From contig CM065699.1 of assembly GCA_017654935.2 (NCBI GenBank), positions 19,968,084 through 20,032,083 on the forward strand: a stretch of 64,000 bases of DNA. Reading direction: 5' to 3'. The first letter of the stretch is position 1, and each line of letters starts with the position of its first letter. Below the pieces are notes generated by a model that saw only the letters and a list, made by a program, of their open reading frames with translations, was not told the DNA's origin and made no database searches. Positions 11,601 through 23,100 of the stretch are shown one piece after another. The position numbers were made by a program, and so were the translations under genes. This DNA comes from Phymorhynchus buccinoides (lineage: Eukaryota; Mollusca; Gastropoda; Neogastropoda; Raphitomidae).

Positions 11601-14600
11601 GATACGACGAATACTTGTGTTGAAATGCTTCAAAATCCCTGTTATCATCCGAGATACCATCCAACAGATGCCATAACCCTTCATTGGATGTAAAAAGTAT
11701 CATTGTAGAGCTTAAAATGCCATAATTCTACCAGTTTTCGCGAAGAAAAGTCCAAACACAACAACCGGAAGTCACAAAAACGGAAGTTCAGATTATTTGA
11801 GAAGGGAGCCAACTCTCGTTTATGACAGCAGTAATGGCGGTCGGTAAGCGTTTACAGGACGTGTACGGGCTTCAAACTTCGACTTTCTTTTGCGAGGTGT
11901 GTATCGCCTTATAAACGAGGGCGCCTTTTACTTTAATTTTTTTCAGATTTTTCTTGAAAATTGCCCTATTCGCCTTATGCACAGCAGCGCCTAGTGATTC
12001 GAAAAATATGGTAATCCTTGTTTCAAGCCTCTCCATAAAAAATCAACAACTGCCCATAGTGTCTTATTTAGCATCAGTGTTTTGCCGAGTGGTGTGTCAC
12101 GGAATGTCAGACTTCAAATGACTGCAACCCTAACCGTTCTCCCAGATTCTTATTTCTGCGTGTCCCTGATGAGTCTGAACCATATCATTTGGAAGTTGAA
12201 GTCCCCATTGTACCATATTTTTTGGATTATTAGATGCTGCTGTGTATAAGGCGAATTTCAATAGGGCAATTTAAAAAACAACATTGGAACAAAGTAAAAG
12301 GCGCCCTCGTTTATAAGGCGATGTGCACCTCACAAAAGAAAGTCAAACTTTGAAGCCCGTATGCGTCATATAAACGCTTACCAACCGCCATTACTGCTGT
12401 TGTAAAAACAAGAGTTGGCTCCCCTTTCAAATAATCGAACTTCCGTTTGAGCTGCTGCCTGTTGTGTTTGGACAATTCTTCACGAAAACTGATATAATTA
12501 TGGCATTTTATGCTCTACAACGATGCTTTTTGCATCCAATGAAGGGTTCTGGCATCTGTTGGACGGTATATCAGACGATAATAGGGATTTTGAAGCATTT
12601 TAACGTGAGTATTTGTCGTATCAGCGAATCGTGACCACTTTCGATGTTTAGACTGTACTGAACACGGCAATCGTTCTAGACTTAACACGGCAATCGTTCT
12701 AGACTGTACTGAACACGGCAATCGTTCTAGACTGTACTGTCGTTCTAGACTGTACTCACGGCAATCGTTCTAGACTGTACTGAACACGGCAATCGTTCTA
12801 GACTGTACTACACGGCAATCGTTCTAGACTGTACTAAACACGGCAATCGTTCTAGACTGTACTAAACACGGCAATCGTTCTAGACTGTACTGAACACGGC
12901 AATCGTTCTAGACTGTACTGAACACGGCAATCGTTCTAGACTGTACTGAACACGGCAATCGTTCTAGACTGTACTGAACACGGCAATTGTTCTAGACTGT
13001 ACTGAACACGGCAATCGTTCTAGACTGTACTAAACACGGCAATCGTTCTAGACTGTACTGAACACGGCAATCGTTCTAGACTGTACTGAACATGGCAATT
13101 GTTCTAGACTGTACTGAACACGGCAATCGTTCTAGACTGTACTAAACACGGCAATCGTTCTAGACTGTACTGAACATGGCAATCGTTCTAGACTGTACTG
13201 AACACGGCAATCGTTCTAGACTGTACTGAACACGGCAATCGTTCTAGACTGTACTGAACACGGCAATCGTTCTAGACTGTACTGAAACACGGCAATCGTT
13301 CTAGACTGTACTGAACACGGCAATCGTTCTAGACTGTACTGAACACGGCAATCGTTCTAGACTGTACTGAACACGGCAATCGTTCTTCTAGAACTGTTCT
13401 ACTGTAAACACGGCAATCGTTCTAGACTGTACTGAACACGGCAATCGTTCTAGACTGTACTGAACACGGCAATCGTTCTAGACTGTACTGAACACGGCAA
13501 TTGTTCTAGACTGTACTGAACACGGCAATCGTTCTAGACTGTACTGAACACAGCAATCGTTGCCTCTCTTCTCACGATTTTGTTCACTAATAGGGCACCC
13601 TCGTTTATTAGGCGCATAGGTCAAAATTGGAAAACGATTATCGCGTTATAACCTGAAAATTACAGTACTTGAGTTTCCATGCTTCTGTCACATGATTATG
13701 CAGAGGAAATGTGGCAAGTCAAAACTCAATGGACTGACATTTTAGTTTGAGATTAGTTGATTATTGATTTCATTTAATTAAATATTGATTCAGTTTACTA
13801 TATGATTGATTCAGTTTCGTTGGTTACCATATTGTACGGACTTTATACGGCTATAACTTTCCCCCCCAGACTGAGACCCCTGCGCCTTATAATATGACTA
13901 ACAATATAGTAAGAAAACATGAGAATAAAATCTGAAGTTTGTGCAAAATTGGGGGGGAGGGAGGTATGTGTGCCTTATAATAAGGTGTGCCTTGCTGTAG
14001 TCCGAAAAATAGGGTATATTGATTTGATTTCATCTACATTTTTTGTTTTCAGACCCTGCAGTGGGCCAGCGGCCCATCCTGGTGGTGTGCTACACCAACC
14101 ATGCCCTGGACCAATTCCTGGAGGGCCTGCTGGAGTTCTGCCCCGAGGACATCGTCCGCGTCGGCAGCCGCTGCATGAACCCCGCCCTGGAACCCTTCAA
14201 CCTCAAGAACCTGCGCCACAAGGCCCGCTTGGAAAAGCGCGTCAGCAAGTCCATCCACTTCAGCATCAAGGACTGCATGAGGAAGTTGAAATCGCTTAAA
14301 GCGGACTTGGATTCCGTGTCGTCAAAAATCGTGGCCGCCACAAAAGGCATCATCAGCGCTGAAGCGTTGAAGGGTTTCATGCTACCGAGGCAGTTTGAGT
14401 CGCTGATGAATAAGCGAGGTTTGTTCGGAGGAGGTGGTGGTGGTCAGCGGGTGGTGATGATGGAGTGGTTGTCGAAAGGGGCCGTAACTCAGAAGGTGGC
14501 TGACGAGGGTGATCCGTACCCTATGCTGGCGGGGGAGGTCACGAAGAAGATCATTCAGGGGGAAGGCGTGTGGGAGGACGGCAGAGTGGACCCCAGCCAT

Positions 14601-15947
14601 GTTCATAGCTTGCCTGTCACGGAGCGCGCTCAGTTGTACAGGTAAGTGACGCCAAAAATGAGGCCTTAACCCACTTACCCCCAACACGCCCAACGCTAAC
14701 CTTGCTATGAAATCCCATGTCAAGGGAAATAACTTGCGCAATTCACTACAGTAGATAATTTAAAAACATATGCATATTGGCATGTGCGATGGAAAGAAAG
14801 TGTACATGACAATGTGCATAATTTTATTTGTATCAGTGCGTATTCGTCTATGTGCATGTGCTAGCACACATATGTATGTCACTATGTGTACGTGTTTGCA
14901 TATTGTGAGAGTGCTCTGTGTCTTTTGTTTTCTTTTTTGGTTTCCGGTATTTGCCTTAAAATGTAGTCAACTTTCTTTTGTTTTACAATTGATTCAGGTT
15001 CTGGCTGCAGAAAGCCAAGGCGGCACTTCAGCAAGACGCAGCAAGACTGCTGCACCAAGACCTCAACCTAGAGGAGATGGTGCACTGGCTGAAAGCGGCT
15101 GACCACCAGATTCTCCCCGACTCCATCTTGCGACGCGTCATCCCCAACGCCCTCTTCCAGGCGATTGTCCACCCCTTGTCGGAGCAGCACGCGCGCCAGA
15201 GGGCTTTCCTCGTGAGGGGGTGGGTGGGGGTGGGGGAAGGAGAGGCTCCGGAGGTGGTGAGGAGGATCCTGGAAAGCACGGACGTGTGTCCGGATCAGCA
15301 GGTGGCGCCTCAAGAGCTGATGGCTCTGCCACGAAAGCACAGACTGCAGCTGTACAGGTGAGGGGTGGTGGGCTGAGTTATGGCCCTTGAATAATTCTTA
15401 TGGCTGGTTGACGTTCGCTTAACTCTTAATTTCTAGCACCATGTATTTTTTTTGACGTTCTTGGTTGTCCATTGCATCTCGACCGACAAGAGGGGGGTAA
15501 CTATTGTTTCGAGCGCATCTGCGCTGTTTAGCCCTTTCGTCGCCAGCCATTTTTCAGCAAAGAAATTCCATTAAGTTTACCTGGGTACAGAAAAAAAATC
15601 TTGTCGTAATATTGGGGATTCCTCACTGTGATATATTTTAAAGCAAGGCCTATCCTTACCTCCCCAAATTAAGAGAATAGGGTCTTTGGATAACAGACCC
15701 TGATTTGATGCCTTTTTAGTGACATGGGTGTTAAATCATTGTGGTGCAAAAATGCGACGTTGGCGGTGAAAGGGTTAATGGAGGAAAAGTCACATATAAA
15801 TTCTTACAAAAGACAAACAGATGATGAACAACAAAACCGGGCACCCACGTTGTTGCTGGTAATATTTTTCGGAACCATGTCAAACCCCTGGGTACAGGGG
15901 ATTTTTTCCTCTCATTCTGCACTAGGCCTTAACGGTCTGAACGTGGA

Positions 15948-15978
<31 letters not shown>

Positions 15979-18900
15979 CGTGTGTCCATGCACTTAGCAT
16001 ACGTTAAACCCAGTGGCAACGAAAAAGTTGTCATTTGGTCAAAAATTTACCCCCCCCCCCCCCCCCCTCCCTGATCAGTGACAAAAATCGCATGCAAAAA
16101 CAAATATAAAAAAATTGGGTAGCGCCCTCTGGCTGCGACGCGCTCTCCAGGTGGGAGCAACCCGAATTTCACAGAGACGCCTCTGTGACTATAAAGTACC
16201 TAATACCTAATACCTAAACCGAATCATGGACTAAATTTTTTAAAAGACAAACAGATGGCAGGGTACTTGGCAGAGAATGTCTTTGTATTTGGTGGGAGTG
16301 TAGAGTGATGTCTGGGGCGAATGTATTCGCCTATAATTGTGCTAGAAGAGTTAAAAGGTTGGACCAGTAGTGAAGTGAGAGTGAGAGCTAGGCTGTTTTG
16401 ACCAACAGTTTTCAACAGAAATGGGGAATTGTTTTACTTACAACTTTTGGGCAAAGGTAAAGATGTGCCACCCCCCCCCCCCCTGCATTTCTCGGTTAAT
16501 TCTATTTTTCCGTTTTTGCCTTTCTTACCAGACATAAAGCTGTATTTTAGGAACATTTTTAGCTAATAACCTTTTTGGAATACTAACCCTAACCCTAACC
16601 CTAGCCCTAAACCTAACCCTACCCCCCACTATGTACTGCAGTACACCGCGATTTGTCACAGTTGTGGTTCGTTGCGTTTTTCCGTCTTATAGAGTGGGGG
16701 GTAGGGTTAGGGTTAGGGCTAGGGTTAGGGTTAGTATTCCAAAAAGGTTATTAGCTAAAAATGTTCCTAAAATACAGCTTTATGTATGGTAAGAAAGGCA
16801 ATAACGGAAAAATAGAATTCACCGAGATAGGTAGGGGGGGTGGCACATCTTGACCTTTACCAACTTTTGTTTTCATTTCTTGGTTGTTTTTCTCTACAAG
16901 GGAACTTAATTCTTCCAGCACCATGTATTGAAAAAACCACGTGTTTTTGTTGTTCGTTGCATCTGAACCGACAAGAGGGAAGTAACTAGTTTTTTCGAGT
17001 GTGCATGCGTTACTTTAACGGAAGAATCACCGACATAAGCTCTGAAAGTAAACAAACACATGGCAGGGTGTTTGGCAGTGAATGTCTTTGCATTTGGTGG
17101 GAGTATTCGCCCAAGGTGCTAGAAGAGCTAAAATCGGAAGTGTTTTTGTAGCATCGATCAACACAGAGCGTTTAGGTATTTCCCTAAAACAACCGAATCA
17201 TCTGTCAGACACTAATATTATTATGACTCCTACAATTTGAGGAATTACAATTCTCTGTATTGCAGCCTTGAAGGCTAGCTGGCTTTTTAAGGATTACCCA
17301 TGCCACAACACTGATGGTCTCTTGGCTGAGAAAGTGGGGATGCATTGTGGCAAGGCATCTGCGCTCTAAATAAATTCCTGCCCAGAGTTTTGAAATAGCT
17401 GGTGCTTCTCTGCTATCTTTAGGTCTTAGTCGGTCGACCTGACTGACTAAAATACAAAGAGGTTTGAAATGTGTCTCCAAAATGTCATATTTATAAGATA
17501 CTCCAACTTGTATGTTTGTGATTGTAAAGCAGGGTTCAGACCAAAAAAGAGCAGGTTGGTATTTCACTCTGCTATTGCATCTAGCCAGGACAGTTCAAAA
17601 TGCACAGTTGAAAACATTTCATCGGTTTCCTGATCATCTGGTATCAATTATGAAAGTTAACCATTTGTCTTTAACTATAATCATCCACCGCATTTTAACC
17701 ATTTGTCTTTAACTATTTCTCTCTCTCTCATCATTCGACGTTGGCCATTCTAAGTCTTCAGTCCGGTAGATGCCACGAATGTTGTCGTGAGTTCCAGGTC
17801 GCTGGCTGCGCCCCACAGCTTGGTGTGTAGGTCTGTTCCCTCCGGCCAGGTCTGGTTCCTCTGGACTGTATATAGGGGGCAATCCTGGAGAATGTGGGCG
17901 GGGGTCTGGTCAGACTGTGCACAATCACACAGTGAAAAGTCTAGGTGCAGTCTTCTCAGGTGGGCACGCAGACCGCAATGGCCAGTACGCTGGCGGTAGA
18001 TGACTGTGGCCTTGCGTCTGTCAAGTTGCTTGATGACATCAGTGTTGGGGTTGTAGCCATCATTTCTGCGTTGCCAATCACTTCTTGCCTGGTGTTTCAG
18101 AAGCGTCTTTGCCTCATTGTATGATAGTGGCACCTGCGGCTGTTGGAGAGCACTGCCAGCCTTTGCAAGACTGTCAGCCCGATCTTTAACTATAATCATC
18201 CATCGCATTGATATAAAACCCAATTTTCTTTTACCTGTGAAGTGGAGAGCACCCTACCGAATGCTATGATTTAAATCTATATATTGTTTTGTTCTTAACA
18301 GTGAAAGTGGATCTTTTTTCTTTCTGTTTGCTTTCTGTTGACAATCAGTTTCCACATGGTTCCATTCTTTTTTCACATGCAGGTTTTGGCAGAGACAGGT
18401 GACCCAGATGTGCAGGAAACCATGGGGCAAAGCTCTTCCCCAGAAGAAAGCCAAGCAGATCTCGGCGCTGGCGGAGAGAGAGATTCTCCAGGATGACATT
18501 CTGGAGAGGGTGATGAAACCGGAGCATTTCCTAGAGATCTGCAGAGAGATGGACGCCAGGCATCAGAAACAGATGTTGCATCTGGTCCGCGCCTGGCTGG
18601 GACTGCAAGAGTTCTGCCAGAACGCTGCTCACTTGGAAGTAAGGATTGATGATGATGATGATGATTGATGATAATGACGTTGGTGATGATTTGATCTATA
18701 TTTGGCTGAGACTGCAAGACTTCTGCCAGAATGCCGCTCACTTGGAGGTGAGGATTGATGATTGATGATGATGATTGATGATAATGATGTTGGTGATGAT
18801 TTGATCTATGTTTGGCCGGGACTGCAAGACTTCTGCCAGAATGCCGCTCACTTGGAGGTGAGGATTGATGATTGGACGATGATGATGATGATGATGATGA

Positions 18901-20075
18901 TGAATGACATTGGGGATGATTTGATCTATGTTTGGCCGGGACTGCAAGACTTCTGCCAGAATGACGCTCATTTGGAGGTGAGGATGGATTGATGATTGGA
19001 CGATGATTGATGATGATGATTTGATCTATGTTTGGCCGGGACTGCAAGACTTCTGCCAGAATGCCACTCACCTGGAGGTAAGGATTGATGATTGGATGAT
19101 GATGATGATGATGATGATGATTTGATCTATGTTTGGCCGGGACTGCAAGACTTCTGCCAGAATGCCGCTCACTTGGAGGTAAGGATTGATGATTGGACGA
19201 TGATGATGATGATGATGATGATTTGATCTATGTTTGGCTGGTACTGCAAGACTTCCACCAGAATGCTGCTCACTTGGATGAGTGAAATAGTATGATATAA
19301 TGATGGTTTTTGTGTGTTATTGTTGTTGTTATCTTAGGATCAACTGGAAGGAGACACCGACATAAGGGAGGAAGACAACAAACATTTCATCATCAATGAA
19401 TGTTGCGATGATGATGTTGATGATGATGATGATGATGTTCTTCTTCGATCACTCAGACTACAACGCCAGTGGCACGAACGCCAAAGACTCCCCAAAGGGC
19501 CAAATATCTTCTCCCGAACTGGTGTGACGGGTGGTGTGATGATGATGTTGATGACAGTCGTAATGATGAAGAATAGGAATATAGAGTTGGAGAATGGTGG
19601 CAACGCTAATGTCAGTGAAGATGGTGACGAGGTCCGTACTGATGATGATAATTGTTTTATGGCCACAGGTCCTTCTAGACCAGCTGGAAGGAGATACTGA
19701 CACGAACCAAGAAGACGGCAAAGATTTGAACATTGAAGAGGAAGCAGAAATCATCCAGAAATCACGACATTTAGACATCGATGATGACGATGATGACTTG
19801 TTTGACTTCAACAAGACAAAGGCCAGGTATGTTGAGAGAGAGAGAGAGAGGGAAGGAGGAGGAGAGAGAAAGAGAGAGATCGAGAGAGAGAGGGAAAGAA
19901 AGGCAGATAGACAGACAAGACACTTGCATGAACACACGCACACAAATGTGCACATGTACATGCACACACACACACATGCATGCACGCACGTACACATGTA
20001 CGCACGCACGCAAGCACACACACATGCACACATGCATATTGTCTAATATCACGTGTAGTGGATAGACGTTAAATG

Positions 20076-20167
<92 letters not shown>

Positions 20168-23100
20168 ACACACACACACACCTGCTGTCTGGCTCTCCCT
20201 AGACTTTCTTCCATTCTCTGAAGACTAGTTATCCCTTGGTTGTTTTTGTCCTCTATAAGGCCACCTAGTACTGTCCAGCTCTTCCTTGAGTTTCTTTTTT
20301 TTGTGGTCAGAAAACTTTCTCCTGTCCAGCTCTGCCTAGAGTTTCTTTATTTTCCAAAGACCTGCTGCCCAGCTCTACAAGAAAATGTCTTCTTTGAAGT
20401 CTTCCAGCTGTCCAGCTCTCCCTTGAGTTTCTTTCTCCTCTGAAGACCTGTGTGAGTCTGTGTTAAACAGCTGCTATCCAGCTCTCCCCAGAGTTTCTTT
20501 CTCCTCTGAAGACCTGTGTGAGTCTGTGTTAAACAGCTGCTATCCAGCTCTCCCCAGAGTTTCTTTCTCCTCTGAAGACCTGTGTGAGTCTGTGTTAAAC
20601 ACCTGCTATCCAGCTCTCCCCAGAGTTTCTTTCTCCTCTGAAGACCTGTGTTGAGTCTGTGTTAAACACACTATCCAGCTCTCCCCAGAGTTTCTTTCTC
20701 CTCTGAAGACCTGTGTTGAGTCTGTGTTAAACACCTGCTATCCAGCTCTCCCCAGAGTTTCTTTCTCCTCTGAAGACCTGTGTGAGTCTGTGTTGAAGAC
20801 CTGCTGTCCAGCTCTCCCCAGAGTTTCTTTCTCCTCTGAAGACCTGTGTGAGTCTGTGTTAAACACCTGCTATCCAGCTCTCCCCAGAGTTTCTTTCTCC
20901 TCTGAAGACCTGTGTTGAGTCTGTGTTAAACACCTGCTATCCAGCTCTCCCCAGAGTTTCTTTCTCCTCTGAAGACCTGTGTTGAGTCTGTGTTAAACAC
21001 CTGCTATCCAGCTCTCCCCAGAGTTTCTTTCTCCTCTGAAGACCTGTGTTGAGTCTGTGTTAAACACCTGCTATCCAGCTCTCCCCAGAGTTTCTTTCTC
21101 CTCTGAAGACCTGTGTTGAGTGTGTGTTAAACACCTGCTATCCAGCTCTCCCCAGAGTTTCTTTCTCCTCTGAAGACCTGTGTGAGTCTGTGTTAAACAC
21201 CTGCTATCCAGTTCTCCCCATAGTTTCTTTCTCCTCTGAAGACCTGTGTTGAGTCTGTGTTAAACACCTGCTATCCAGCTCTCCCCAGAGTTTCTTTCTC
21301 CTCTGAAGACCTGTGTTGAGTCTGTGTTAAACACCTGCTATCCAGCTCTCCCCAGAGTTTCTTTCTCCTCTGAAGACCTGTGTTGAGTGTGTGTTAAACA
21401 CCTGCTATCCAGCTCTCCCCAGAGTTTCTTTCTCCTCTGAAGACCTGTGTTGAGTCTGTGTTAAACACCTGCTATCCAGCTCTCCCCAGAGTTTCTTTCT
21501 CCTCTGAAGACCTGTGTTGAGTCTGTGTTAAACAGCTGCTATCCAGCTCTCCCCAGAGTTTCTTTCTCCTCTGAAGACCTGTGTTGAGTCTGTGTTAAAC
21601 ACCTGCTATCCAGCTCTCCCCAGAGTTTCTTTCTCCTCTGAAGACCTGTGTTGAGTCTGTGTTAAACACCTGCTATCCAGCTCTCCCCAGAGTTTCTTTC
21701 TCCTCTGAAGACCTGTGTTGAGTCTGTGTTAAACACCTGCTATCCAGTTCTCCCCATAGTTTCTTTCTCCTCTGAAGACCTGTGTTGAGTCTGTGTTAAA
21801 CACCTGCTATCCAGCTCTCCCCAGAGTTTCTTTCTCCTCTGAAGACCTGTGTTGAGTCTGTGTTAAACACCTGCTATCCAGCTCTCCCCAGAGTTTCTTT
21901 CTCCTCTGAAGACCTGTGTTGAGTCTGTGTTAAACACCTGCTATCCAGCTCTCCCCAGAGTTTCTTTCTCCTCTGAAGACCTGTGTGAGTCTGTGTTAAA
22001 CACCTGCTATCCAGCTCTCCCCAGAGTTTCTTTCTCCTCTGAAGACCTGTGTTGAGTCTGTGTTAAACAGCTGCTATCCAGCTCTCCCCAGAGTTTCTTT
22101 CTCCTCTGAAGACCTGTGTTGAGTCTGTGTTAAACACCTGCTATCCAGCTCTCCCCAGAGTTTCTTTCTCCTCTGAAGACCTGTGTTGAGTCTGTGTTGA
22201 AGACCTGCTGTCCAGCTCTCCCCAGAGTTTCTTTCTCCTCTGAAGACCTGTGTTGAGTCTGTGCTGAAGACCTGCTGTCCAGCTCTCCCCAGAGTTTCTT
22301 TCTCCTCTGAAGACCTGTGTGAGTCTGTGTTGAAGACCTGCTGTCCGGCTCTCCCCAGAGTTTCTTTCTCCTCTGAAGACCTGTGTTGAGTCTGTGCTGA
22401 AGACCTGCTGTCCAGCTCTCCCCAGAGTTTCTTTCTCCTCTGAAGACCTGTGTTGAGTCTGTGTTAAACACCTGCTATCCAGCTCTCCCCAGAGTTTCTT
22501 TCTCCTCTGAAGACCTGTGTTGAGTCTGTGTTGAAGACCTGCTGTCCAGCTCTCCCCAGAGTTTCTTTCTCCTCTGAAGACCTGTGTTGAGTCTGTGCTG
22601 AAGACCTGCTGTCCAGCTCTCCCCAGAGTTTCTTTCTCCTCTGAAGACCTGTGTGAGTCTGTGTTGAAGACCTGCTGTCCGGCTCTCCCCAGAGTTTCTT
22701 TCTCCTCTGAAGACCTGTGTGAGTCTGTGTTAAACACCTGCTATCCAGCTCTCCCCAGAGTTTCTTTCTCATCAGATGACCTGTGTGTGTGTGTGTGCGC
22801 TCGCACGTTTGCTTGTGTGTGTGCATGTGTGTGTCAAAGTCAAATTTTTAGTCCTTGAGCCGAAAGTTCAGGGAGCTATTGTTTTTGTCTGGTCCGTCCG
22901 TCCGTCCGGTGTCCGTCCGTCCGTCCGTCCATCCGGCGTGCCTCCGCGTCCGTCCGGCTATTCATCCGTTTTTCTCAAAAACTATTCAGTCTATCATCAT
23001 GAAATTTGGTATACTAGTTTGCCAATATGCAAGCTATCCACTGATGTATTTAGTTTTACATTAAGGTTAAGGTCGCGCCAGTTGCGGGGTTCAAACCCCG

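Larger units (their letters stand above)
15418..16410. repeat. Interspersed repeat split by later insertions
   Basis: The pieces 15418-15528 (TAGCACCATGTATT, CCGACAAGAGG) and 16246-16360 (CAAACAGATGGCAGGGTACT, GTGCTAGAAGAGTTAAA) are collinear with one uninterrupted copy at 16905-17135. The MITE at 15532 and the SINE at 15883 lie between them, so the insertion order can be read. Confidence 0.65.

Noticed and set aside
14090..14380. Minus-strand frames opposite exon H
   Set aside because: Antisense shadows of a strongly conserved helicase exon.
17205..17567. 120-codon minus-strand frame
   Set aside because: No domain or codon signal that I can recognise; unassigned intron.
19458..20214. Long minus-strand frames of Cys/Val/Ser-rich text
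   Set aside because: They are translations of (CA)n and (GA)n microsatellites.
20181..22782. Minus-strand repetitive protein of up to 198 residues
   Set aside because: The open frame is a by-product of 66-bp units, it breaks wherever a 67-bp unit occurs out of step, and there is no start or splice context.
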